DNA of 33,507 bases from Streptococcus parasanguinis. GTDB lineage: Bacteria > Bacillota > Bacilli > Lactobacillales > Streptococcaceae. Shown piece by piece: positions 7,866 through 14,804 of the stretch. Numbering within the stretch: position 1 is the first letter of the stretch; each line of letters opens with the position of its first letter. The notes beneath the pieces were generated by a model. That model did no database searches, was not told the origin of the DNA, and saw only the letters and a list, made by a program, of their open reading frames with translations. Position numbers and translations under genes: made by a program. The stretch spans positions 1 to 33,507 of the forward strand of contig JAGZZN010000016.1 in the NCBI GenBank assembly GCA_018377375.1. Direction: 5' to 3'.

Positions 7866-7886
7866 GTATAAGTGAGAGGAGGAACT

Positions 7887-8828
7887 ATGGTTCAAGAAAT
7901 TGCAAAAAAACTGATCCGTATGGGAAAGAAGGAAGAAGCTCAGGATCTTTACTTCATTCCTCGGAAGGAGGAGTACCAAGTTTTTATGAGGGTGGGAGAC
8001 GAGAGGCGCTTTGTGCAGTCCTTCCCTTTTGAGGACATGACGGCTATTATCAGCCACTTTAAGTTCGTGGCAGGGATGAATGTAGGAGAAAAAAGGCGCA
8101 GCCAGCTAGGGTCGTGTGATTACCCATTAGAGGATGGAGTGGTATCGATCCGCTTGTCGACGGTGGGGGATTATCGTGGCTATGAAAGCTTGGTCATTCG
8201 GCTCTTGCATGATGAGGAACGTGAATTGCGGTTTTGGTTTGACCAGTTGCCGGACTTGCAGAAGAAATTGGCTGGTCGTGGCCTCTATCTCTTTGCAGGT
8301 CCTGTTGGTTCGGGAAAGACTACTCTCATGCATGCTTTAGCGCAAGAGCGCTTTGCGGACCAGCAAGTCATGTCTATTGAAGACCCTGTCGAGATCAAGC
8401 AGGACAATATGCTTCAGCTTCAGCTGAATGACCAGATCGGCATGACCTATGACAACCTGATCAAACTCTCCTTACGCCATCGGCCGGACCTTCTCATTAT
8501 TGGAGAGATCCGAGATAAGGAAACAGCTCGTGCAGTCGTACGAGCTAGTTTGACAGGAGTCACCGTCTTCTCTACGATTCATGCCAAGAGCGTTCGAGGT
8601 GTTTATGAGAGGCTCTTAGAACTTGGAGTGAGTGAGGAAGAACTCAAGATTGTTTTACAAGGTATTTGCTACCAACGATTAATTGCAGGAGGAGGTGTGG
8701 TCGATTTTGCGACGGAAAACTACCAAGAGCACTCAGCCAGCCGCTGGAACCAACAAATGGATCTCTTGGCTCAATCGGGATATATCCAGCTGGCTCAGGC
8801 CCAAGCCGAAAAAATTATCTACCGCTAA
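7887..8828 (+). CDS. comGA: Competence pilus assembly ATPase ComGA/ComYA
   Basis: A cytoplasmic hexameric secretion ATPase that powers assembly of the competence pseudopilus. The 313 residues equal the known pneumococcal length (CglA). Walker A is GPVGSGKTTL (138-147), the Asp box is near SIEDPVEI (163-170), Walker B is DLLIIGEIRD (201-210), and the conserved ASLTG and IHAKS motifs follow. ATG 7887 lies five bases after GAGGAGGA; a GTG at 7872 is rejected because it would overlap that ribosome binding site. It is first in the ComX-driven operon comGA-comGG, and its 3' end overlaps the next gene. Confidence 0.96.
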   Translation: MVQEIAKKLIRMGKKEEAQDLYFIPRKEEYQVFMRVGDERRFVQSFPFEDMTAIISHFKFVAGMNVGEKRRSQLGSCDYPLEDGVVSIRLSTVGDYRGYESLVIRLLHDEERELRFWFDQLPDLQKKLAGRGLYLFAGPVGSGKTTLMHALAQERFADQQVMSIEDPVEIKQDNMLQLQLNDQIGMTYDNLIKLSLRHRPDLLIIGEIRDKETARAVVRASLTGVTVFSTIHAKSVRGVYERLLELGVSEEELKIVLQGICYQRLIAGGGVVDFATENYQEHSASRWNQQMDLLAQSGYIQLAQAQAEKIIYR

Positions 8829-9792
8829 ACAAAAGCAAATCATCGAATTGTTTTTGAATCTTTATTCGAGTGGTTTTCATCTGTCTGAGATTGTCGATTT
8901 TCTGGATCGCTCTCACCTAGTGGAGAGTCGTTTGGTTTCCCAGATGCGAGAGGACCTCTCGAGGGGGCGGAGTTTTTCAGAGATGATGGCGGGGATCGGT
9001 TTTTCAGATGCGGTCACGACACAGCTGTCTCTCGCTGAACTCCATGGCAATCTTGCATTGAGCTTGGAGAAAATCAGTGCTTACCTAGAAAACATGCGCA
9101 AGGTCAAGAAAAAGCTGATTGAGGTGAGCACCTATCCTCTCATCTTGCTTGGATTTTTAGTTCTGATTATGCTAGGCTTGCGCAATTACTTGCTTCCTCA
9201 AATGGATGCTCAAAATATTGGGACGCAATTGATCAGTTCCTTCCCCCAACTCTTTTTGGCCTTAGGAGCGGGACTGGTGATCTTCTTCTTACTCAGCTTT
9301 CTCTATTATCGAAAGTCAGGCAAGATCAAGGTTTTTAGAACCTTGTCTCATCTGCCTTTCGGGAAAGGCATGATTCAAGCTTATTTGACAGCCTATTATG
9401 CCAGAGAATGGGGTAATCTGATTGGACAAGGATTGGAATTGTCTCAGATTTTTTCCATGATGCAGGGGCAAAAATCCCAGCTTTTTCAGGAAATTGGAAG
9501 GGACTTAGCACTTTCTTTAGATCGTGGCCAGTCCTTTTCAGAGACGGTCAGGGGGTATTCTTTTTTCAAAAAAGAATTGTCCCTTATGATTGAATACGGT
9601 GAGGTCAAATCAAAGCTTGGAAATGAGCTAGAGATCTACGCTGAAAAAACATGGGAAGACTTCTTTCGTCGGGTCCACAAGGCCATGAATGTGATACAAC
9701 CCTTGGTCTTTGTCTTTGTGGCTCTTGTGATTGTCTTACTTTACGCAGCCATGTTGCTGCCGATTTATCAAAATATGGAGGTTCATTTATGA
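8707..9792 (+). CDS. comGB: Competence pilus membrane platform protein ComGB/ComYB (start uncertain)
   Basis: A polytopic inner-membrane protein of the GspF/PilC family that forms the platform on which ComGA works. Conserved sequence begins around base 8806 (KKLSTAKQK) and continues through SSGFHLSEIVDFL, LSLAELHGNLALSLEKI, LIEVSTYPLILLGFL, TAYYAREWGNLIGQG and SLMIEYGEVKSKLG, to a C-terminal helix ending YAAMLLPIYQNMEVH. Three membrane helices are expected, at about 150-170, 200-220 and 335-355 in the 361-residue form. No ATG occurs at the usual start: the codon where S. mutans has ATG is TGG (8758) here, and the pneumococcal position is CGG. TTG 8707, eleven bases after AGGAGGAGG (8687-8695), is the best in-frame candidate, giving about 120 bases of overlap with comGA; TTG 8683 and GTG 8695 are alternatives. 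Confidence 0.85.
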   Translation: MRRKTTKSTQPAAGTNKWISWLNRDISSWLRPKPKKLSTAKQKQIIELFLNLYSSGFHLSEIVDFLDRSHLVESRLVSQMREDLSRGRSFSEMMAGIGFSDAVTTQLSLAELHGNLALSLEKISAYLENMRKVKKKLIEVSTYPLILLGFLVLIMLGLRNYLLPQMDAQNIGTQLISSFPQLFLALGAGLVIFFLLSFLYYRKSGKIKVFRTLSHLPFGKGMIQAYLTAYYAREWGNLIGQGLELSQIFSMMQGQKSQLFQEIGRDLALSLDRGQSFSETVRGYSFFKKELSLMIEYGEVKSKLGNELEIYAEKTWEDFFRRVHKAMNVIQPLVFVFVALVIVLLYAAMLLPIYQNMEVHL

Positions 9793-10106
9793 AAAAATTA
9801 AACACATATAAGGTAAAAGCTTTTACGCTTATTGAAATGTTGGTGGTCTTATTGATCATCAGTGTACTCTTATTGCTCTTTGTGCCGAATTTGACCAAGC
9901 AAAAAGACTCTGTGAAAGAGACAGGCAATGCAGCCGTTGTCAAGGTGGTCGAAAGCCAGGCTGAATTGTATGAACTCAATCATACCAATGACCAAGCCAC
10001 TCTAGCCAAACTGATTGCTGATGGAAATATTACCAACAAACAAGCAGAATCTTATCGTGCCTATTATGCGAAAAATAGTGGAGAAACTCGTGCGGTTGCA
10101 GATTAA
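9789..10106 (+). CDS. comGC: Major competence pilin ComGC/ComYC
   Basis: The main subunit of the competence (type IV-like) pilus. Its 105 residues begin with a short basic leader ending KVKA, then the processing signal FTLIEM with the invariant Glu5, then a hydrophobic helix VVLLIISVLLLLFVPNL. Prepilin peptidase should cut between A and F. The rest is a charged helix and a small C-terminal region. ATG 9789 overlaps the comGB stop by four bases (ATGA), as expected for coupled translation. Length and sequence match streptococcal ComYC/CglC. Confidence 0.96.
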   Translation: MKKLNTYKVKAFTLIEMLVVLLIISVLLLLFVPNLTKQKDSVKETGNAAVVKVVESQAELYELNHTNDQATLAKLIADGNITNKQAESYRAYYAKNSGETRAVAD

Positions 10107-10500
10107 GGCCTTCACCTTGGTGGAGACCCTTCTAACCTTGATGATCGTCAGCTTTATCTATCTGGGCTTATCAGGATCGATCAAGACGAGCTTTCAACAG
10201 GTGGAAGAAAAAGTATTTTTTGCAGAGTTTGAACACCTCTATCAAGAAAGCCAGAAGATAGCACTGGCAAGGCAAACGGAATTGGATGTTGAAGTGAGTG
10301 CAAGGAAGATTCAAACGCCCTACCAGACGGTGGAGATTCCTGATTCTGTCACGCTGCAAGATCCCAAAACTATTCGCTTGGACCGAGCAGGTGGCAATTC
10401 ATCCCTGGCTAATGTTCACTTTCAGACACAGAGAGGAGTGGTGACCTATCAGCTTTCGCTTGGAAATGGAAAAATTAAAAAGAGCATCCGTTCCCGCTAG
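10090..10500 (+). CDS. comGD: Minor competence pseudopilin ComGD/ComYD
   Basis: A minor pilin with a prepilin signal (QIKA, then FTLVETLLTLMIVSFIYLGL; Glu5 present). A C-terminal domain carries LDRAGGNSSLANVHFQTQRG, a remembered signature of this family. GTG 10090 is chosen because GTGGAG lies six bases upstream and it gives 136 residues, near the pneumococcal 134. TTG 10096 is possible, and ATG 10066 would give a longer leader without a ribosome binding site. It overlaps comGC by 17 bases. Minor pilins prime or tip the pilus; the individual role is not settled. Confidence 0.9.
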   Translation: MRLQIKAFTLVETLLTLMIVSFIYLGLSGSIKTSFQQVEEKVFFAEFEHLYQESQKIALARQTELDVEVSARKIQTPYQTVEIPDSVTLQDPKTIRLDRAGGNSSLANVHFQTQRGVVTYQLSLGNGKIKKSIRSR

Positions 10501-10753
10501 TATACTCATAGAATCCCTAGTAGCTTTGAGTTTATTTGCCATGATTACGACCCTATTATTAGGGGAGATCCGGCGTTCGCGCAAGGAGCGACTAGCGGAT
10601 TTCAATGAAGTAGAGGTCTTATCTGTCGCTCAAATGGCGCTTCAGACAGGGCAAAATCATCTGGAGGCCAATGGCATTCAGGTTCATGTTGACAAAGATG
10701 CCGATCAACTCACGGTCTATCATCAAGGAAAGGTGGTACTGCATGTGGAATAA
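10466..10753 (+). CDS. comGE: Minor competence pseudopilin ComGE/ComYE
   Basis: Predicted 95-residue minor pilin: MEKLKRASVPA leader, then SILIESLVALSLFAMITTLLL with Glu at position 5 of the hydrophobic segment. The processing site is less typical, with S instead of F after the alanine. The conserved MALQTGQNHLEANGI block is seen in the C-terminal part. ATG 10466 overlaps the end of comGD by 35 bases, within a purine-rich stretch. Assignment rests on position plus similarity to remembered CglE. Confidence 0.88.
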   Translation: MEKLKRASVPASILIESLVALSLFAMITTLLLGEIRRSRKERLADFNEVEVLSVAQMALQTGQNHLEANGIQVHVDKDADQLTVYHQGKVVLHVE

Positions 10754-11195
10754 AGGAAGGGTTAAGGCCTTTACTTTGCTCGAAGCCTTGGTCGCTCTCT
10801 TGGTCCTTAGTGGGGGTGTGTTGGTCTTTCAAGGCTTGACTAAGCTCCTGCATGCTGAATTGGACTACCAAGCACACCAAAAGCAGGAGGAATGGATACT
10901 TTTTCAGCAACAATTGCAGGTGGAATTGGACCGGAGTCATTTTGAAAAAGTAGCGGACAATCATATCTACTTGGTTCAGGATCAAAAACCAATTGCTATT
11001 GGCCAATCTAAAGGAGATGATATCCGAAAAACAGATGATAAGGGCAGAGGCTATCAGCCTATGATTTCAGGGGTTCGCTCTAGCCAAATTTGGCAGGAGG
11101 GAGAGCTCCTTCATCTGCGGTTGAATTTTGAAGAAGGTCTAGAAAGGGAGTATGTCTACCATGTGGTACCAGCGATACAAAATGAAAAAAGTTAA
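10743..11195 (+). CDS. comGF: Minor competence pseudopilin ComGF/ComYF
   Basis: A 150-residue minor pilin beginning MWNKGRVKA with FTLLEALVALLVLSGGVLVF after it, a standard prepilin cleavage site with Glu5. Downstream blocks VELDRSHFEKV, IAIGQSKGDDIRK and GRGYQPMISG match the streptococcal family. ATG 10743 overlaps comGE by 11 bases (GCATGTGGAATAA), fixing the start by coupling. ComGF belongs with ComGD, GE and GG to the minor pilin set needed for DNA uptake. Confidence 0.92.
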   Translation: MWNKGRVKAFTLLEALVALLVLSGGVLVFQGLTKLLHAELDYQAHQKQEEWILFQQQLQVELDRSHFEKVADNHIYLVQDQKPIAIGQSKGDDIRKTDDKGRGYQPMISGVRSSQIWQEGELLHLRLNFEEGLEREYVYHVVPAIQNEKS

Positions 11196-11619
11196 GGCTG
11201 GTGTCTTGCTTTACGCTCTCTTGATGGCAGCGATTTTTAGTCTCTTGCTTCAGTTTTACCTGCATCGTCAGGTTGCGGAAAGACGGATCTTAAAGACGAG
11301 TCAAGATCGTCTACGGGCCTATGCTTTGGTGCAATTGGCTCTTGAAAAGAGAAAGAGTGATGAGAAGACATCAGAGATTCATTTAAAGTCTGGAGTTGTT
11401 CAGCTACAGCAGGACACTGGTTTTCTTCATGCTCAGGCTAAGATGAATGGCGAAAGCTATGAGTTTGTCCTTCCTGTAAGGGAAGAAAAGGAAAACAAGA
11501 AGAGTCAAAAAGAAAAGAAGAAGACACAGAAAGATAAGGAGAAGGCAGAGACCGAAACGCCTTCTGAAGAGACGCCAAACGAGACCAAGGAACCATCAGA
11601 AAATAGCGAAAAAGACTAA
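11161..11619 (+). CDS. comGG: Minor competence pseudopilin ComGG/ComYG with charged tail
   Basis: The last comG gene, 152 residues. The N-terminus MKKVKA is followed by GVLLYALLMAAIFSLLLQFYL; unlike the other pilins it lacks FTL and Glu5, as is usual for ComGG. The last 50 residues are almost entirely K and E/T/S (about from EEKENKKSQKEKKK), a low-complexity charged tail. ATG 11161 is preferred, ten bases after AGGGAG; ATG 11152 is too close to that site, and ATG 11182 would remove the first seven residues. It overlaps comGF by 35 bases. No clear terminator follows; a short gap with a new promoter leads to the methyltransferase. Confidence 0.88.
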   Translation: MWYQRYKMKKVKAGVLLYALLMAAIFSLLLQFYLHRQVAERRILKTSQDRLRAYALVQLALEKRKSDEKTSEIHLKSGVVQLQQDTGFLHAQAKMNGESYEFVLPVREEKENKKSQKEKKKTQKDKEKAETETPSEETPNETKEPSENSEKD

Positions 11620-11623
11620 TTTT

Positions 11624-11632
11624 TGGTATGAT
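11624..11632 (+). promoter_or_regulatory. Extended -10 promoter of the methyltransferase gene
   Basis: TGG followed by TATGAT (11627-11632), an extended -10, 17 bases before the ATG. No good -35 hexamer is present, which extended -10 promoters tolerate. It would let this gene be expressed outside competence. Confidence 0.6.
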
Positions 11633-11649
11633 AGGGTGCGGAGGAAATC

Positions 11650-12603
11650 ATGAATTTCGAAAAAATTGAACAAGCCTATACCTATCTATTAGAAAACACT
11701 CAAAGTATTCAAAATGAATTGTCGACCAACTTTTATGACGCCTTGATTGAACAAAATGCCATGTATTTGGAGGACAAGACGGATCTAGATATTGTTAATA
11801 ACAATAGCAAAAAATTAAAAGAACTAGGTTTAAGTAAGGAAGAATGGCGCAGAGCCTACCAATTCCTTTTTATGAAAGCTGCTCAGACAGAACCTTTACA
11901 AGCGAATCACCAGTTCACACCAGATGCGATTGGTTTTATCATTACATTTTTGATCGATCAGTTGGCTAAAAGCGACCAACTGGATGTCTTAGAAGTGGGA
12001 AGTGGAACCGGAAATCTCGCTGAGACTATTGTCAACAATAGCCGCCTCACGATTGATTACTTAGGATTGGAAGTGGATGATCTTTTGATTGACCTATCTG
12101 CTAGTATCGCAGATGTGATGGAATCCAGTGTTGTCTTTGCACAAGGCGACGCGGTGCGTCCGCAAGTGTTAAAAGAAAGTGACTTGATCGTTAGCGACTT
12201 ACCGATTGGCTATTATCCAGATGATGCGATTGCACAGCGCTATCAGGTTGCGAGCTCCGAAGGCCATACCTATGCCCATCACCTCATGATGGAACAGGCT
12301 TTGAAATACCTGAAACCTCAAGGAGTAGCTATCTTTTTAGCCCCCAATAACCTCTTGACAAGCCCTCAGAGTGACCTTTTAAAAGCTTGGCTAACAGACA
12401 AAGCTCAACTCCTTGCCATGCTGACCTTGCCAGAATCTCTTTTTTCAAATACAGCCTATGCTAAGACGATTTTCGTCCTACGAAAACAAGAAGAAGAGTC
12501 TGTTCAGCCCTTTGTCTATCCGTTTACCGATCTCCAGGATCAAGACCAGGTGGTTCACTTTATGGAAAGTTTCCAAAACTGGTTAAAGGATAGTGAAATT
12601 TGA
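11650..12603 (+). CDS. Class I SAM-dependent (YtxK-like) adenine-type methyltransferase
   Basis: A 317-residue protein with a helical N-terminus (1-90) and a Rossmann methyltransferase domain. The SAM-binding motif I is VLEVGSGTGN (113-122). The catalytic motif of N6-adenine enzymes (usually NPPF/DPPY) appears as SDLPIGYYP (182-190), so the first position is changed from N/D to S-D-L-P. Bacillus YtxK, which also lies directly before ackA, has this arrangement. The true substrate is unknown; no restriction partner or target-recognition domain is nearby, so a housekeeping or orphan role is more likely than restriction-modification. GGAGG lies six bases before the ATG. Confidence 0.88.
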   Translation: MNFEKIEQAYTYLLENTQSIQNELSTNFYDALIEQNAMYLEDKTDLDIVNNNSKKLKELGLSKEEWRRAYQFLFMKAAQTEPLQANHQFTPDAIGFIITFLIDQLAKSDQLDVLEVGSGTGNLAETIVNNSRLTIDYLGLEVDDLLIDLSASIADVMESSVVFAQGDAVRPQVLKESDLIVSDLPIGYYPDDAIAQRYQVASSEGHTYAHHLMMEQALKYLKPQGVAIFLAPNNLLTSPQSDLLKAWLTDKAQLLAMLTLPESLFSNTAYAKTIFVLRKQEEESVQPFVYPFTDLQDQDQVVHFMESFQNWLKDSEI

Positions 12604-12612
12604 TCAAAGATC

Positions 12613-12621
12613 TGATATAAT
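12613..12621 (+). promoter_or_regulatory. Extended -10 promoter of ackA
   Basis: TGA followed by a perfect TATAAT (12616-12621), 33 bases before the ackA start and 10 bases after the preceding stop. The -35 region (about 12593-12598, GTGAAA) is poor, suggesting dependence on the extended -10 or on an activator. Confidence 0.75.
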
Positions 12622-12629
12622 AGAGGAAG

Positions 12630-12643
12630 TGAAAACGCTTAAT
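12630..12643 (+). promoter_or_regulatory. Candidate cre (CcpA) site in the ackA leader
   Basis: TGAAAACGCTTAAT fits the first eleven positions of the cre consensus TGNAANCGNTNNCA but not the final CA. It lies just downstream of the -10, near the expected transcription start. ackA is a classical CcpA target in Firmicutes, but activation normally uses a site upstream of the promoter. Confidence 0.45.
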
Positions 12644-12654
12644 GAGGTGAATAT

Positions 12655-13848
12655 ATGTCGAAAACAATTTCTATTAATGCAGGAAGCTCTAGTTTGAAAT
12701 GGCAATTGTACCAAATGCCAGAGGAAACTGTTCTTGCAAAAGGGTTGATTGAACGGATCGGTTTGAAAGATTCTATTTCAACTGTTAAATTTGATGGACG
12801 CTCTGAAAAACAAGTATTAGATATCCAGGACCATACACAAGCTGTAAAAATTTTGTTGGATGATTTGATTCGCTTTGATATTATCAAATCCTACGATGAG
12901 ATTACAGGTGTGGGCCACCGCGTCGTTGCTGGTGGAGAATACTTCAAGGATTCTGCCTTGGTAGATGACGAAGTCCTTCGAAAAGTAGAAGAATTGTCTT
13001 TGTTAGCACCTCTTCATAATCCTGCAAATGCAGCTGGAATTCGTGCCTTTAGAGAGATTTGTCCAAATATTACCAGTGTTGTGGTATTTGATACTTCTTT
13101 CCATACAACCATGCCGGAAAAAGCTTATCGTTACCCTCTTCCAACCAAATATTACACAGAAAATAAGGTTCGTAAATATGGCGCTCATGGAACCAGTCAT
13201 CAGTATGTAGCGGGTGAAGCTGCTAAACTTCTTGGAAAACCATTAGAAGAATTGAAATTGATCACCTGCCACGTTGGAAATGGTGTATCTGTTACAGCGG
13301 TTGACAAGGGAATCTCTGTCGATACCTCAATGGGCTTCACCCCTCTAGGTGGAGTCATGATGGGAACCCGTACAGGGGATCTCGATCCAGCGATTATTCC
13401 TTACTTGATGGAACATACAGAGGATTTCAATAAGCCTGAAGATATCAGCCGCATCCTTAATCGTGAATCAGGTCTTCTGGGTGTTTCTGGATCTTCTAGT
13501 GACATGCGGGATATTCATACAGCGATGCACAATGGAGATGAAAAAGCTAAATTGGCTTACGATATCTTTATCGATCGTTTGCAAAAATACATCGGTCAAT
13601 ACTTGGCTGTCTTGAATGGTGCAGATGCCATCATCTTTACAGCAGGAATCGGTGAAAATGCAGTAAACGTTCGTTCTTCTATTATCAATGGAATCAGCTG
13701 GTTTGGCTGCAAGGTCGACCCTGAAAAGAACGTCTTTGGAGTTGTCGGAGATATTTCCACAGATGATTCCCGTGTGAAGGTATTGGTGATTCCAACGGAT
13801 GAAGAGTTGGTGATTGCGCGTGACGTTGAACGTTTCAAAAATCAGTAA
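12655..13848 (+). CDS. ackA: Acetate kinase
   Basis: Converts acetyl phosphate and ADP to acetate and ATP, the last step of overflow acetate production; acetyl phosphate in streptococci also comes from pyruvate oxidase. The 397 residues are the usual length. Visible motifs include NAGSSSLKWQLY at the N-terminus, GHRVVAGGEYF, LLAPLHNPANAAGI, FDTSFH, YGAHGTSHQYV, the signature TCHVGNGVSVTAV, the conserved GDLDP, and the C-terminal FTAGIGENA nucleotide-binding loop. The ATG follows GAGGTG. Its neighbour upstream is the YtxK-like gene, the same order as in Bacillus. Confidence 0.98.
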   Translation: MSKTISINAGSSSLKWQLYQMPEETVLAKGLIERIGLKDSISTVKFDGRSEKQVLDIQDHTQAVKILLDDLIRFDIIKSYDEITGVGHRVVAGGEYFKDSALVDDEVLRKVEELSLLAPLHNPANAAGIRAFREICPNITSVVVFDTSFHTTMPEKAYRYPLPTKYYTENKVRKYGAHGTSHQYVAGEAAKLLGKPLEELKLITCHVGNGVSVTAVDKGISVDTSMGFTPLGGVMMGTRTGDLDPAIIPYLMEHTEDFNKPEDISRILNRESGLLGVSGSSSDMRDIHTAMHNGDEKAKLAYDIFIDRLQKYIGQYLAVLNGADAIIFTAGIGENAVNVRSSIINGISWFGCKVDPEKNVFGVVGDISTDDSRVKVLVIPTDEELVIARDVERFKNQ

Positions 13849-13856
13849 ACTGAAAT

Positions 13857-13899
13857 AAAGTGAGAAGGCTGGAGGCGAAAGCCCCAGTCTTCTCACTTT
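13857..13899 (+). terminator. Terminator of ackA
   Basis: A long hairpin: AAAGTGAGAAGGCTGG pairs with CCAGTCTTCTCACTTT (one G-U), capped by GGC-GAAA-GCC with one bulged A. The following T tract is short, so some readthrough into the protease gene is likely. Confidence 0.8.
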
Positions 13900-13920
13900 A
13901 TACAAGAAAGAGGTTGTCCA

Positions 13921-14652
13921 TTGAAAAATATACAGTCTTTTATTCGAGAGCACCCATTATGTAAGAATGCCCTCTGGCTCCTTCTTTTTGTGCCCTTATT
14001 CTTTCTCTCGCAATTCCCCCTCATCACTATGGTTTATTCCCTTCAAGGAGGAGTAGATGCAAGGTGGATCACTGTCCTCACTCTCTTGGTGACAGTGGCG
14101 GTGCTCTTTGTTTTTTATAAGGTCATCAAGATGAGCCCTCTGGAGAACTTAGATGTTCGGGTCATAACCTGGCCGGTTCTGGGGAGAAATTTTCTTTTTC
14201 TTCTCTTGTTGATGGCTAATAACTTGCTAGCCTATCCCTTATTGAAACAAGAGGCAGGTGGTACGACAGCAAACCAAGCGGCTCTGAATGAACTACAATC
14301 TCATGCTCCTTTTCTTGCTATGGGCATGGTCGTGATCCTTGTCGCTCCGATTCTAGAAGAGCTGCTCTGTCGGTCCATCATCCCTCGTTTGATCTTTCGA
14401 GGGGCAGAACCGATCGGTTACCTAGCCGGTGCTCTCTTTTTTACTTACTTGCATGGACCGAGTACCCTAGGGGAATGGGTAGCTTACGGAGGCATGTCCT
14501 TGATCTTAACTTGGGTGGCTTATCGCTACAAGCGGATCGAGTATAGCATTTGCCTTCATATGACCTTGAATGCGCTGGCTTATTATTATCCGGTGGTCAT
14601 ACTCCTTTGTTTATTGCCAGTATGGAGAGTTTTCTTCCATGATAAATTATGA
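13921..14652 (+). CDS. CPBP-family intramembrane metalloprotease
   Basis: A 243-residue polytopic protein with about seven hydrophobic segments. The CPBP (Abi, Rce1-like) signature is complete: EELLCR (Glu146, Glu147, Arg151), FTYLH (174-178) and HMTLN (213-217), the residues that bind zinc and form the active site. Streptococcal members have been linked to bacteriocin self-immunity and peptide processing, but no bacteriocin gene is near, so the substrate is unknown. The start is TTG 13921, preceded by AGAGG at a suitable distance. No dedicated promoter was clear; it may depend on readthrough from ackA. Confidence 0.9.
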   Translation: MKNIQSFIREHPLCKNALWLLLFVPLFFLSQFPLITMVYSLQGGVDARWITVLTLLVTVAVLFVFYKVIKMSPLENLDVRVITWPVLGRNFLFLLLLMANNLLAYPLLKQEAGGTTANQAALNELQSHAPFLAMGMVVILVAPILEELLCRSIIPRLIFRGAEPIGYLAGALFFTYLHGPSTLGEWVAYGGMSLILTWVAYRYKRIEYSICLHMTLNALAYYYPVVILLCLLPVWRVFFHDKL

Positions 14653-14687
14653 TAAAATGGTAGGTACCAATGAGTTTTGATGCAGAA

Positions 14688-14785
14688 CCATCCTACAGAA
14701 GGTCAGAAATCCGTATGGAGAGTAGACTCAGAGGTTTAGAACACTTGTTCTAGCCTCTTTTGTTCGCAATCATGCTGTAGGAAGG
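14688..14785 (+). promoter_or_regulatory. Structured leader upstream of the folate operon
   Basis: CCATCCTACAG (14688-14698) can pair with CTGTAGGAAGG (14775-14785), ten of eleven positions, closing a domain that contains a strong hairpin at 14730-14758 and a possible TCC-GTAT-GGA hairpin at 14710-14719. The layout, a long closing helix and an internal terminator-like hairpin 20 bases before folP, is riboswitch-like. It contains GGAGAGTAGA, which recalls the tetrahydrofolate riboswitch, but the other conserved segments of that class were not found. A ligand is not claimed. Confidence 0.45.
14730..14762 (+). terminator. Terminator or attenuator before folP
   Basis: AGAGG-TTT-AGAAC pairs with GTTCT-AG-CCTCT around the loop ACTT (one bulge), followed by TTTTG. 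It could end protease-gene transcription or act as an attenuator inside the folate leader. Confidence 0.65.
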
Positions 14786-14804
14786 GAATCAAAGGAGAAC
14801 GAAA

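Noticed and set aside
9605..9979. 124-codon minus-strand frame opposite comGB/comGC
   Set aside because: Antisense shadow of two conserved genes with no start signals.
10015..10089. Starts of comGD at an upstream in-frame codon or at ATG 10066
   Set aside because: They lie inside comGC without ribosome binding sites and would give an unusually long prepilin leader; GTG 10090 has GTGGAG at the right distance.
11650..12603. Restriction-modification methyltransferase
   Set aside because: No restriction or specificity gene nearby, and the order before ackA matches the chromosomal YtxK-type gene.
14710..14740. Tetrahydrofolate riboswitch before folP, from GGAGAGTAGA
   Set aside because: The other conserved segments of the class, such as the CGCGTTAA-like loop and closing CGCTCC, were not found; kept only as an unclassified structured leader.
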